From: Nematostella vectensis | Taxonomy: Eukaryota; Cnidaria; Anthozoa; Actiniaria; Edwardsiidae | Assembly (NCBI RefSeq): GCF_932526225.1 | Contig: NC_064039.1 | Span: 17,788,639-17,852,638, forward strand | DNA length: 64,000 bases | Direction of reading: 5' to 3' | Shown here: positions 1 to 10,942 of the stretch, in pieces | Numbering within the stretch: the first letter of the stretch is position 1 | How the letters are laid out: the number at the start of each line of letters is the position of its first letter | The notes under the pieces: model-generated | Databases searched by the model: none | Seen by the model: only the letters and a program-made list of their open reading frames with translations | Told to the model about the DNA's origin: nothing | Program-made: the position numbers and the translations under genes

Positions 1-62
1 ATGGTATCATTCGAACCCTGACATTCCCCGGCGTGTGTTGCGCTATTCGGTTTTTCCATAAG

Positions 63-74
63 TGCGCATGCGCA
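63..74. promoter_or_regulatory. NRF1-like palindrome in module X (reference copy of ~73)
   Basis: TGCGCATGCGCA is a perfect 12-bp palindrome that fits the known NRF1 family consensus YGCGCAYGCGCR. It lies about 60 bp after each landmark, for example 63-74 and 1183-1194, and it was intact in every unit I checked even where the flanking T-run and A-run change length. Whether any protein binds it here is unknown, and the site could be conserved merely by array homogenisation. Confidence 0.4.
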
Positions 75-412
75 GAAATTTTTTCCCAAAAAAACTGTGT
101 CCCCCAGGGTAGGGGACAACTTTTCGGGTCTATATACTTGAGCTAAAATTCTCAAACTCGGTAAGATCTATGTACTCATAAAGGGCTATCTAACCCTGCA
201 ATCAGATTTCGAATCGATCAAGAATTGACAAAAGCCGGTAATCTTTTTCCCTACCTTCAGAGACATTTTGAGTAGGGCCTGGGGACTAGGAATTAAGTCC
301 GATTGATCTCAAACTTGGTCAGCATGAAGAAAGTATCAGCACTTAGTAAAGGTTAGAAAATCAAAATCATAGCTTGAAAGTAAAGCTGTTAAAAAAGGCC
401 GGAAAAAAGGCC

Positions 413-570
413 AAATTGCACCTTCTCCCTAGAAAAACTTTGCAAATATTGACTTTGGAGGACAACAAACTGCCTAGCGCCTATATGGTTTTTCAAGAGC
501 TTTCGAATGAGCTTATGCACGTTAAGATTGGATGAGTTTGAGTTTTTCAGTTGTCAAACAGGGTCCAAAA
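413..570. repeat. Direct repeat c1: shared 3' domain of module X
   Basis: Begins AAATTGCACC and contains the string GCAAATATTGACTTTGGAGG and the segment GCGCCTATATGGTTTTT, ending GGTCCAAAA. The same domain recurs 485 bp downstream (898-1066) as the end of module Y. It is the homologous block through which L can become S, or S can be gained or lost. Confidence 0.85.
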
Positions 571-1066
571 GTGGTCCAAGGTAGAATATGATCATTTCTG
601 AAGTTAGTCGTAGCCTGCCCAAAGTCACGGGGAAAATCCAACTATGCTAGTAGACACTAACTAAGAAAGATTCAGGACGAAGATTGAAGTTTAGACTTTT
701 TTTTGCAAACTTCCCAAAAATTTTTCTGTGCCGACGATTTCTTTCGATTTTCAAAAAATTCCCACGAGCCAAGAATAAGCAGCAAACAATACTTTGATGT
801 ATGAGCTTAGTGTCCATGCGCATCTCTATATCATAAGAGAAAGAAATCTCCAGAAACGATTTTGCAAGTACGACTTTTAGGGGGTTAAAAATGGTCCAAA
901 TTGCACATTCTACCAAATATATTTTGGCAAATATTGACTTTGGAGGAAAAGAAACTGCAGAGCGCCTATATGGTTTTTCCAGAGCTTTCGAATGAATCTA
1001 TGCACGTTAAGATTGGAGGAGTTTGAGTTTTTCAGTGTTCAAATAATGTCCTAAAAAGGTCCAAAA
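571..1066. repeat. Module Y (496 bp), present only in long units (reference copy)
   Basis: This block is what L has and S lacks. It starts just after the first GGTCCAAAA (562-570) and ends with the second GGTCCAAAA (1058-1066), which are exactly 496 bp apart. Its first ~325 bp (571-897) have no clear counterpart in X. Its last ~169 bp repeat the end of X. The unique part carries most of the bases that define the L subtypes A-G used here, for example the T-run before GCAAAC, the ATAAGCGAAAG/ATAAGAGAAAG site and the TTGCAAGTACG/TTGGAAACACG site. Confidence 0.88.
898..1066. repeat. Direct repeat c2: shared 3' domain of module Y
   Basis: Second copy of the domain at 413-570. It is 11 bp longer because it holds two tandem copies of a GGTCC-A-run element (here GTCCTAAAAA then GGTCCAAAA) where the S unit has one. 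Usual differences from c1 are GAGGAAAA for GAGGACAA, CTGCAGAGCGCC for CTGCCTAGCGCC, TTTCCAGAGC for TTTCAAGAGC, GAATGAATC for GAATGAGCC and GGAGGAG for GGATGAG. Confidence 0.85.
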
Positions 1067-1744
1067 TCTAAAAACTTCAAAAAACCAAAATTCTTAATAC
1101 TTGTCCAAATGAGCCGAAAATGGTATCATTCAAACCCTGACATTCCCCGGCGTGTGTTGCGCTATTCGGTTTTTTTCATAAGTGCGCATGCGCAGAAATT
1201 TTTTCCAAAAAAACTGTGTCCCGGAGGGTAGGGGACAACTTTTCGGGTCTATATACTTGAGCTAAAATTCTCAAACTCGGCAATATCTATGTACTCATAA
1301 AGGGCTATCTAACCCTGCAATCAGATTTCGAATCGATCAAGAATTGACAAAAGCCGCTAATCTTTTTCCCTACCTTCCGGGACATTTTGAGTAGGGCCTG
1401 GGGACTAGGAATTAAGTCCGATTGATCTCAAACTTGGTCAGCATGAAGAAAGTATCAGCACTTAGTAAAGGTTAGAAAATCAAAAGCATAGCTTCAAAGT
1501 AAAGCTGTTAAAAAAGGCCGGAAAAAAGGCCAAATTGCACCTTCTCCTTAGAAAAACTTTGCAAATATTGACTTTGGAGGACAACAAACTGCCTAGCGCC
1601 TATATGGTTTTTCAAGAGCCTTCGAATGGGCCTATGCACGTTAAGATTGGATGAGTTTGAGTTTTTCAGTGTTCAAACAAGGTCCAAAATCTAAAAACTT
1701 CAAAAAACCAAACTTCTTAATACTTGTCCAAATGAGCCGAAAAT

Positions 1745-3482
1745 GGTATCATTCGAACCCTGACATTCCCCGGCGTGTGTTGCGCTATTCGGTTTTTCCA
1801 TAAGTGCGCATGCGCAGAAATTTTTTCCCCAAAAAACTGTGTCCCGGAAGGTAGGGGACAACTTTTCGGGTCTATATACTTGAGCTAAAATTCTCAAACT
1901 CGGTAAGATCTATGTACTCATAAAGGGCTATCTAACCCTGCAATCAGATTTCGAATCGATCAAGAATTGACAAAAGCCGGTAATCTTTTTCCCTACCTTT
2001 AGAGACATTTTGAGTACGGCCTGGGGACTAGGAATTAAGTCCGATTGATCTCAAACTTGGTCAGCATGAAGAAAGTATCAGCACTTAGTAAAGGTTAGAA
2101 AATCAAAAGCATAGCTTCAAAGTAAAGCTGTTAAAAAAGGCCGGAATAAAGGCCAAATTGCACCTTCTCCCTAGAAAAACTTTGCAAATATCGACTTTGG
2201 AGGACAACAAACTGCCTAGCGCCTATATGGTTTTTCAAGAGCTTTCGAATGAGCCTATGCACGTTAAGATTGGATGAGTTTGAGTTTTTCATTTGTCAAA
2301 CAAGGTCCAAAAGTGGTCCAAGGTAGAATATGAGCATTTCTGAAGTTAGTCGTAGCCTGCCCAAAGTCACGGGGAAGGTCCAACTATGCTAGTAGACACT
2401 AACTAAGAAAGATTCAGGACGAAGATTGAAGTTTAGACTTTTTTTTGCAAACTTTCCAAAAATTTTTCTGTGCCGACGATTTCTTTCGATTTTCAAAAAA
2501 TTCCCACGAACCAGAAATAAGCAGCAAACAATACTTTCATGTATGACCTCAGTGTCCATGCGCATCTCTATATCATAAGAGAAAGAAATCTCCAGAAACG
2601 ATTTTGCAAGTACGACTTTTTGGGGGTTAAAAATGGTTCAAATTGCACATTCTACCAAATATATTTTGGCAAATATTGACTTTGGAGGAAAACAAACTGC
2701 AGAGCGCCTATATGGTTTTTCCAGAGCTTTCGAATGAATCTATGCACGTTAAGATTGGAGGAGTTTGAGTTTTTCAGTGTTCAAATAAGGCCCTAAAAAG
2801 GTTCAAAATCTAAAAACTTCAAAAAACCAAAATTCTTAATACTTGTCCAAATGAGCCGAAAATGGTATCATTCGAACCCTGACATTCCCCGGCGTGTGTT
2901 GCGCTATTTTTTTTTCATAAGTGCGCATGCGCAGAAATTTTTTCCAAAAAACTGTGTCCCGGAGGGTAGGGGACAACTTTTCGGGTCTATATACTTGAGC
3001 TAAAATTCTCAAACTCGGCAATATCTATGTACTCATAAAGGGCTATCTAACCCTGCAATCAGATTTCGAATCGATCAAGAATTGACAAAAGCCGCTAATC
3101 GTTTTCCCTACCTTCCGGGACATATTGAGTAGGGCCTGGGGACTAGGAATTAAGTCCGATTGATCTCAAACTTGGTCAGCATGAAGAAAGTATCAGCACT
3201 TAGTAAAGGTTAGAAAATCAAAAGCATAGCTTCAAAGTAAAGCTGTTGAAAAAGGCCGGGAAAAAGGCCAAATTGCACCTTCTCCCTAGAAAAACTTTGC
3301 AAATATTGACTTTGGAGGACAACAAACTGCCTAGCGCCTATATGGTTTTTCAAGAGCTTTCGAATGAGCCTATGCAAGTTAAGATTGGATGAGTTTGAGT
3401 TTTTCAGTGTTCAAACAAGGTCCAAAATCTAAAAACTTCAAAAAACAAAACTTCTTAATACTTGTCCAAATGAGCCGAAAAA
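1745..3482. repeat. L+S dimer, subtype G', with a shortened S
   Basis: L is 1119 bp; S (from 2864) is only 619 bp. The S has lost CGG before its T-run (GCGCTA followed directly by nine T near 2907) and one A in the run near 2945. The Y module has GGTTCAAATTGC at 2636 instead of GGTCCAAATTGC. Confidence 0.87.
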
Positions 3483-5223
3483 GGTATCATTCGAACCCTG
3501 ACATTCCCCGGCGTGTGTTGCGCTATTCGGTTTTTCCATAAGTGCGCATGCGCAGAAATTTTTTCCCAAAAAAACTGTGTCCCCCAGGGTAGGGGACAAC
3601 TTTTCGGGTCTATATACTTGAGCTAAAATTCTCAAACTCGGTAAGATCTATGTACTCATAAAGGGCTATCTAACCCTGCAATCAGATTTCGAATCGATCA
3701 AGAATTGACAAAAGCCGGTAATCTTTTTCCCTACCTTTAGAGACATTTTGAGTAGGGCCTGGGAACTAGGAATTAAGTCCGATTGATCTCAAACTTGGTC
3801 AGCATGAAGAAAGTATCAGCACTTAGTAAAGGTTAGAAAATCAAAAGCATAGCTTCAAAGTAAAGCTGTTAAAAAAGGCCGGAAAAAAGGCCAAATTGCA
3901 CCTTCTCCCTAGAAAAACTTTGCAAATATTGACTTTGGAGGACAACAAACTGCCTAGCGCCTATATGGTTTTTCAAGAGCTTTCGAATGAGCTGATGCAC
4001 GTTAAGATTGGATGAGTTTGAGTTTTTCAGTTGTCAAACAGGGTCCAAAAGTGGTCCAAGGTAGAATATGAGCATTTCTGAAGTTAGTCGTAGCCTGCCC
4101 AAAGTCACGGGGAAGGTCAAACTATGCTAGTAGACACTAACTAAGAAAGATTCAGGACGAAGATTGAAGTTTAGACTTTTTTTTGCAAACTTCCCAAAAT
4201 TTTTCTGTGCCGACGATTTCTTTCGATTTTCAAAAAATTCCCACGAGCCAAGAATAAGCAGCAAACAATACTTTGATGTATGAGCTTAGTGTCCATGCGC
4301 ATCTCTATATCATAGGAGAAAGAAATCTCCAGAAACGATTTTGCAAGTACGACTTTTAGGGGGTTAAAAATGGTCCAAATTGCACATTCTACCAAATATA
4401 TTTTGGCAAATATTGACTTTGGGGGAAAAGAAACTTCAGAGCGCCTATATGGTTTTTCCAGAGCTTTCGAATGAATCTATGCACGTTAAGATTGGAGGAG
4501 TTTGAGTTTTTCAGTGTTCAAATAATGTCCTAAAAAGGTCCAAAATCTAAAAACTTCAAAAAACCAAAATTCTTAATACTTGTCCAAATGAGCCGAAAAT
4601 GGTATCATTCAAACCCTGACATTCCCGGGCGTGTGTTGCGCTATTCGGTTTTTTTCATAAGTGCGCATGCGCAGAAATTTTTTCCAAAAAAACTGTGTCC
4701 CGGAGGGTAGGGGACAACTTTTCGGGTCTATATACTTGAGCTAAAATTCTCAAACTCGGCAATATCTATGTACTCATAAAGGGCTATCTAACCCTGCAAT
4801 CAGATTTCGAATCGATCAAGAATTGACAAAAGCCGCTAATCTTTTTCCCTACCTTCCGGGACATTTTGAATAGGGCCTGGGGACTAGGAATTAAGTCCGA
4901 TTGATCTCAAACTTGGTCAGCATGAAGAAAGTATCAGCACTTAGTAAAGGTTAGAAAATCAAAAGCATAGCTTCAAAGTAAAGCTGTTAAAAAAGGCCGG
5001 AAAAAAGGCCAAATTGCACCTTCTCCTTAGAAAAACTTTGCAAATATTGACTTTGGAGGACAACAAACTGCCTAGCGCCTATATGGTTTTTCAAGAGCTT
5101 TCGAATGGGCCTATGCACGTTAAGATTGGATGAGTTTGAGTTTTTCAGTGTTCAAACAAGGTCCAAAATCTAAAAACTTCAAAAAACCAAACTTCTTAAT
5201 ACTTGTCCAAATGAGCCGAAAAT
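3483..5223. repeat. L+S dimer, subtype E, one base lost in Y
   Basis: L is 1118 bp, S (from 4601) 623 bp. One A is missing in the run CCCAAAATTTTT near 4196, which truncates the chance reading frame that other Y modules carry. It shares GAGCTGATGC and GGTCAAACTATG with its 4600-bp partners. Private changes are ATTCCCGGGCG near 4622 and GGGGGAAAAG near 4422. Confidence 0.88.
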
Positions 5224-6342
5224 GGTATCATTCGAACCCTGACATTCCCCGGCGTGTGTTGCGCTATTCGGTTTTTCCATAAGTGCGCATGCGCAGAAAT
5301 TTTTTCCCCAAAAAACTGTGTCCCGGAAGGTAGGGGACAACTTTTCGGGTCTATATACTTGAGCTAAAATTCTCAAACTCGGTAAGATCTATGTACTCAT
5401 AAAGGGCTATCTAACCCTGCAATCAGATTTCGAATCGATCAAGAATTGACAAAAGCCGGTAATCTTTTTCCCTACCTTTAGAGACATTTTGAGTACGGCC
5501 TGGGGACTAGGAATTAAGTCCGATTGATCTCAAACTTGGTCAGCATGAAGAAAGTATCAGCACTTAGTAAAGGTTAGAAAATCAAAAGCATAGCTTCAAA
5601 GTAAAGCTGTTAAAAAAGGCCGGAATAAAGGCCAAATTGCACCTTCTCCCTAGAAAAACTTTGCAAATATCGACTTTGGAGGAAAACAAACTGCCTAGCG
5701 CCTATATGGTTTTTCAAGAGCTTTCGAATTAGCCTATGCACGTTAAGATTGGATGAGTTTGAGTTTTTCAGTGCTCAAACAAGGTCCAAAAGTGGTCCAA
5801 GGTAGAATATGAGCATTTCTGAAGTTAGTCGTAGCCTGCCCAAAGTCACGGGGAAGGTCCAACTATGCTAGTAGACACTAACTAAGAAAGATTCAGGACG
5901 AAGATTGAAGTTTAGACTTTTTTTTGCAAACTTTCCAAAAATTTTTCTGTGCCGACGATTTCTTTCGATTTTCAAAAAATTCCCACGAACCAGAAATAAG
6001 CAGCAAACAATACTTTCATGTATGACCTCAGTGTCCATGCGCATCTCTATATCATAAGCGAAAGAAATCTCCAGAAACGATTTTGCAAAAACGACTTTTT
6101 GGGGGTTAAAAATGGTCCAAATTGCACATTCTACCAAAAATATTTTGGCAAATATTGACTTTGGAGGAAAACAAACTGCAGAGCGCCTATATGGTTTTTC
6201 CAGGGCTTTCGAATGAATCTATGCACGTTAAGATTGGAGGAGTTTGAGTTTTTCAGTGTTCAAACAAGGTCCAAAAAAGGTCCAAAATCTAAAAACTTCA
6301 AAAAACAAAACTTCTTAATACTTGTCCAAATGAGCCGAAAAT
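5224..6342. repeat. Long unit, subtype F, directly followed by another L
   Basis: 1119 bp. Y shows TTTTGCAAAAACG and TGACCTCAGTG. The end of Y is not of the usual L type (CAAATAAGG..., ACCAAAATTC) but reads CAAACAAGGTCC and ACAAAACTTC, as at the end of S units. The missing S is therefore explained by an exchange inside the shared 3' domain. Confidence 0.88.
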
Positions 6343-8082
6343 GGTATCATTCGAACCCTGACATTCCCCGGCGTGTGTTGCGCTATTCGGTTTTTTCATA
6401 AGTGCGCATGCGCAGAAATTTTTTCCAAAAAAACTGTGTCCCGGAAGGTAGGGGACAACTTTTCGGGTCTATATACTTGAGCTAAAATTCTCAAACTCGG
6501 TAAGATCTATGTACTCATAAAGGGCTATCTAACCCTGCAATCAGATTTCGAATCTATCAAGAATTGACAAAAGCCGGTAATCTTTTTCGATACCTTCAGA
6601 GACATTTTGAGTAGGGCATGGGGACTAGGAATTAAGTCCGATTGATCTCAAACTTGGTCAGCATGAAGAAAGTATCAGCACTTAGTAAAGGTTAGAAAAT
6701 CAAAAGCATAGCTTCAAAGTAAAGCTGTTAAAAAAGGCCGGAAAAAAGGCCAAATTGCACCTTCTCCCTAGAAAAACTTTGCAAATATTGACTTTGGAGG
6801 ACAACAAACTGCCTAGCGCCTATATGGTTTTTCAAGAGCTTTCGAATGAGCTTATGCACGTTAAGATTGGATGAGTTTGAGTTTTTCAGTTGTCAAACAT
6901 GGTCCAAAAGTGGTCCAAGGTAGAATATGAGCATTTCTGAAGTTAGTCGTAGCCTGCCCAAAGTCACGGGGAAGGTCCAACTATGCTAGTAGACACTAAC
7001 CAAGAAAGATTCAGGACGAAGATTGAAGTTCAGACTTTTTTTTGCAAACTTCCCAAAAATTTTTCTGTGCCCACGATTTCTTTCGATTTTCAAAAAATTC
7101 CCACGAACCAGAAATAAGCAGCAAACAATACTTTCATGTATGAGCTTAGTGTCCATGCGCATCTCTATATCATAAGCGAAAGAAATCTCCAGAAACGATT
7201 TTGCAAGTACGACTTTTTGGGGGTTAAAAATGGTCCAAATTGCACATTCTACCAAAAATATTTTGGCAAATATTGACTTTGGAGGAAAACAAACTGCAGA
7301 GCGCCTATATGGTTTTTCCAGAGCTTTCGAATGAATCTATGCACGTTAAGATTGGAGGAGTTTGAGTTTTTCAGTGTTCAAATAAGGTCCTAAAAAGGTC
7401 CAAAATCTAAAAACTTCAAAAAACCAAAATTCTTAATACTTGTCCAAATGAGCCAAAAATGGTATCATTGGAACCCTGACATTCCCCGGCGTGTGTTGCG
7501 CTATTCGGATTTTTCATAAGTGCGCATGCGCAGAAATTTTTTCCAAAAAAACTGTGTCCCGGAAGGTAGGGGACAACTTTTCGGGTCTATATACTTGAGC
7601 TAAAATTCTCAAACTCGGCAATATCTATGTACTCATAAAGGGCTATCTAACCCTGCAATCAGATTTCGAATCGATCAAGAATTGACAAAAGCCGGTAATC
7701 TTTTTCCCTACCTTCCGGGACATATTGAGTAGGGCCTGGGGACTAGGAATTGAGTCCGATTGATCTCAAACTTGGTCAGCATGAAGAAAGTATCAGCACT
7801 TAGTAAAGGTTAGAAAATCAAAAGCATAGCTTCAAAGTAAAGCTGTTGAAAAAGGCCGGAAAAAAGGCCAAATTGCACCTTCTCCCTAGAAAAACTTTGC
7901 AAATATTGACTTTGGAGGACAACAAACTGCCTAGCGCCTATATGGTTTTTCAAGAGCTTTCGAATGAGCCTATGCACGTTAAGATTGGATGAGTTTGAGT
8001 TTTTCAGTGTTCAAACAAGGTCCAAAATCTAAAAACTTCAAAAAACAAAACTTCTTAATACTTGTCCAAATGAGCCGAAAAA
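6343..8082. repeat. L+S dimer, subtype A'
   Basis: L is 1118 bp, S (from 7461) 622 bp. Markers of L are TTTTTCGATACC near 6585, GGGCATGGGG, TCAAACATGG and GTGCCCACG. Markers of S are AGCCAAAAATGG before the landmark and ATTGGAACCC after it. All recur in the next two 4600-bp copies. Confidence 0.88.
7252..7266. other. Short AT-rich dyad at the X/Y-like domain border (example)
   Basis: CCAAAA-ATA-TTTTGG is a perfect 6-bp inverted repeat around a 3-base centre, found in most Y modules just before the c2 core. In subtype E the arm is altered (CCAAATATATTTTGG, near 915), which weakens it. It is too short to claim a function. Confidence 0.3.
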
Positions 8083-9823
8083 GGTATCATTCGAACCCTG
8101 ACATTCCCCGGCGTGTGTTGCGCTATTCGGTTTTTTCATAAGTGCGCATGCGCAGAAATTTTTTCCAAAAAAACTGTGTCCCGGAAGGTAGGGGACAACT
8201 TTTCGGGTCTATATACTTGAGCTAAAATTCTCAAACTCGGTAAGATCTATGTACTCATAAAGGGCTATCTAACCCTGCAATCAGATTTCGAATCGATCAA
8301 GAATTGACAAAAGCCGGTAATCTTTTTCCCTACCTTCAGAGACATTTTGAGTAGGGCCTGGGGACTAGGAATTAAGTCCGATTGATCTCAAACTTGGTCA
8401 GCATGAAGAAAGTATCAGCACTTAGTAAAGGTTAGAAAATCAAAAGCATAGCTTCAAAGTAAAGCTGTTAAAAAAGGCCGGAAAAAAGGCCAAATTGCAC
8501 CTTCTCCCTAGAAAAACTTTGCAAATATTGACTTTGGAGGACAACAAACTGCCTAGCGCCTATATGGTTTTTCAAGAGCTTTCGAATGAGCTGATGCACG
8601 TTAAGATTGGATGAGTTTGAGTTTTTCAGTTGTCAAACAGGGTCCAAAAGTGGTCCAAGGTAGAATATGAGCATTTCTGAAGTTAGTCGTAGCCTGCCCA
8701 AAGTCACGGGGAAGGTCAAACTATGCTAGTAGACACTAACTAAGAAAGATTCAGGACGAAGATTGAAGTTTAGACTTTTTTTTGCAAACTTCCCAAAAAT
8801 TTTTCTGTGCCGACGATTTCTTTCGATTTTCAAAAAATTCCCACGAGCCAAGAATAAGCAGCAAACAATACTTTGATGTATGAGCTTAGTGTCCATGCGC
8901 ATCTCTATATCATAAGAGAAAGAAATCTCCAGAAACGATTTTGCAAGTACGACTTTTAGGGGGTTAAAAATGGTCCAAATTGCACATTCTACCAAATATA
9001 TTTTGGCAAATATTGACTTTGGAGGAAAAGAAACTTCAGAGCGCCTATATGGTTTTTCCAGAGCTTTCGAATGAATCTATGCACGTTAAGATTGGAGGAG
9101 TTTGAGTTTTTCAGTGTTCAAATAATGTCCTAAAAAGGTCCAAAATCTAAAAACTTCAAAAAACCAAAATTCTTAATACTTGTCCAAATGAGCCGAAAAT
9201 GGTATCATTCAAACCCTGACATTCCCCGGCGTGTGTTGCGCTATTCGGTTTTTTTCATAAGTGCGCATGCGCAGAAATTTTTTCCAAAAAAACTGTGTCC
9301 CGGAGGGTAGGGGACAACTTTTCGGGTCTATATACTTGAGCTAAAATTCTCAAACTCGGCAATATCTATGTACTCATAAAGGGCTATCTAACCCTGCAAT
9401 CAGATTTCGAATCGATCAAGAATTGACAAAAGCCGCTAATCTTTTTCCCTACCTTCCGGGACATTTTGAATAGGGCCTGGGGACTAGGAATTAAGTCCGA
9501 TTGATCTCAAACTTGGTCAGCATGAAGAAAGTATCAGCACTTAGTAAAGGTTAGAAAATCAAAAGCATAGCTTCAAAGTAAAGCTGTTAAAAAAGGCCGG
9601 AAAAAAGGCCAAATTGCACCTTCTCCTTAGAAAAACTTTGCAAATATTGACTTTGGAGGACAACAAACTGCCTAGCGCCTATATGGTTTTTCAAGAGCTT
9701 TCGAATGGGCCTATGCACGTTAAGATTGGATGAGTTTGAGTTTTTCAGTGTTCAAACAAGGTCCAAAATCTAAAAACTTCAAAAAACCAAACTTCTTAAT
9801 ACTTGTCCAAATGAGCCGAAAAT
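8083..9823. repeat. L+S dimer, subtype E
   Basis: L 1118 bp, S (from 9201) 623 bp. The A-run in Y is full length (CCCAAAAATTTTT near 8794). The S carries ATTCAAACCC and TTTTGAATAGGG, shared with the S units at 4601 and 13801. Confidence 0.88.
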
Positions 9824-10942
9824 GGTATCATTCGAACCCTGACATTCCCCGGCGTGTGTTGCGCTATTCGGTTTTTCCATAAGTGCGCATGCGCAGAAAT
9901 TTTTTCCCCAAAAAACTGTGTCCCGGAAGGTAGGGGACAACTTTTCGGGTCTATATACTTGAGCTAAAATTCTCAAACTCGGTAAGATCTATGTACTCAT
10001 AAAGGGCTATCTAACCCTGCAATCAGATTTCGAATCGATCAAGAATTGACAAAAGCCGGTAATCTTTTTCCCTACCTTTAGAGACATTTTGAGTACGGCC
10101 TGGGGACTAGGAATTAAGTCCGATTGATCTCAAACTTGGTCAGCATGAAGAAAGTATCAGCACTTAGTAAAGGTTAGAAAATCAAAAGCATAGCTTCAAA
10201 GTAAAGCTGTTAAAAAAGGCCGGAATAAAGGCCAAATTGCACCTTCTCCCTAGAAAAACTTTGCAAATATCGACTTTGGAGGACAACAAACTGCCTAGCG
10301 CCTATATGGTTTTTCAAGAGCTTTCGAATGAGCCTATGCACGTTAAGATTGGATGAGTTTGAGTTTTTCATTTGTCAAACAAGGTCCAAAAGTGGTCCAA
10401 GGTAGAATATGAGCATTTCTGAAGTTAGTCGTAGCCTGCCCAAAGTCACGGGGAAGGTCCAACTATGCTAGTAGACACTAACTAAGAAAGATTCAGGACG
10501 AAGATTGAAGTTTAGACTTTTTTTTGCAAACTTTCCAAAAATTTTTCTGTGCCGACGATTTCTTTCGATTTTCAAAAAATTCCCACGAACCAGAAATAAG
10601 CAGCAAACAATACTTTCATGTATGACCTCAGTGTCCATGCGCATCTCTATATCATAAGCGAAAGAAATCTCCAGAAACGATTTTGCAAAAACGACTTTTT
10701 GGGGGTTAAAAATGGTCCAAATTGCACATTCTACCAAAAATATTTTGGCAAATATTGACTTTGGAGGAAAACAAACTGCAGAGCGCCTATATGGTTTTTC
10801 CAGGGCTTTCGAATGAATCTATGCACGTTAAGATTGGAGGAGTTTGAGTTTTTCAGTGTTCAAACAAGGTCCAAAAAAGGTCCAAAATCTAAAAACTTCA
10901 AAAAACAAAACTTCTTAATACTTGTCCAAATGAGCCGAAAAT
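9824..10942. repeat. Long unit, subtype F, directly followed by another L
   Basis: 1119 bp, with the same S-type ending as the F unit at 5224 (CAAACAAGGTCC, ACAAAACTTC), so the exchange junction was copied with the 4600-bp block rather than formed three times. Confidence 0.88.

Larger units (their letters stand above)
3..570. repeat. Module X as found in a long unit (reference copy)
   Basis: X runs from the landmark GGTATCATT through a CpG-containing stretch, a T-run, the palindrome at 63-74 and a long AT-rich body, to the shared 3' domain that ends in GGTCCAAAA at 562-570. In L units X usually reads TAAGATC (near 163), GGTAATC (near 237) and CTTCAGAGACAT (near 256). Strictly phased at the GGTCC junctions, X begins with the ~55 bp immediately before the landmark and is about 622 bp long. 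Confidence 0.85.
3..1744. repeat. L+S dimer, subtype E
   Basis: L is 1119 bp and S (from 1122) is 623 bp. The L carries CCCCCAGGGTAGG and the private ATGATCATTTC near 588, and it is nearly the same as the truncated unit at 63172. The S reads ATTCAAACCC after its landmark (a CpG-to-CpA form) and GAATGGGCC near its end, a form seen with E-type dimers. Confidence 0.88.
1..3482. repeat. Left flank domain: E and G' dimers
   Basis: Two L+S dimers precede the 4600-bp super-repeats. The first L is subtype E (TTGATGTATG, GAGCCAAGAATA in Y) and the second is G' (TGACCTCAGTG and ATAAGAGAAAG in Y, with an F-like X showing GTACGGCC and GGAATAAAGGCC). The alternation resembles the domain after 57946, so both flanks of the core seem to come from the same dimeric array. 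Confidence 0.7.
3483..8082. repeat. 4600-bp super-repeat, copy 1 (E-S-F-A'-S)
   Basis: Order of units is L(E), S, L(F), L(A'), S. Every landmark recurs exactly 4600 bp further on (3483/8083/12683, 6343/10943/15543). Copy 1 differs from copies 2 and 3 at its left end (CCCCCAGGG near 3592, GGGAACTAGG near 3770), which places the left boundary of the amplified segment between about 3770 and 3960. It also differs in F, where CAGTGCTCAAAC near 5770 replaces CATTTGTCAAAC. Confidence 0.9.

Noticed and set aside
141-148. TATA-like CTATATAC as a promoter
   Set aside because: It occurs in every unit in AT-rich DNA with no downstream gene, so it has no specific support.
196-225. Pol III B-box-like stretch around TTTCGAATCGATC, or a tRNA/5S gene
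   Set aside because: It does not fit GGTTCGANTCC, has no A box at a suitable distance and no tRNA or 5S secondary structure was seen.
391-414. GGCC-flanked hairpin (GGCCGGAAAAAAGGCC) as a terminator
   Set aside because: A 4-bp palindromic stem around A-rich sequence is too weak, and there is no gene for it to end.
647-916. Recurrent 89-codon minus-strand reading frame in module Y (about 35 copies)
   Set aside because: It starts at TTG, not ATG; it recurs because Y recurs; differences between copies are mostly amino-acid replacements; it is broken by one-base length changes at 4197 and 31280 and by stops such as that near 37127; it has no recognisable domain or composition of a real protein.
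1700-1897. Recurrent 61-65-codon minus-strand reading frame at the X start
   Set aside because: It also starts at TTG, is present only in some units, and opens or closes with T-run and A-run length changes. This looks like chance.
6213-6401. 62-codon plus-strand frame, and a 77-codon version at 32235-32468
   Set aside because: ATG start but low-complexity content, lost in most units, no upstream or downstream gene signals; the longer one exists only at the duplicated S junction.
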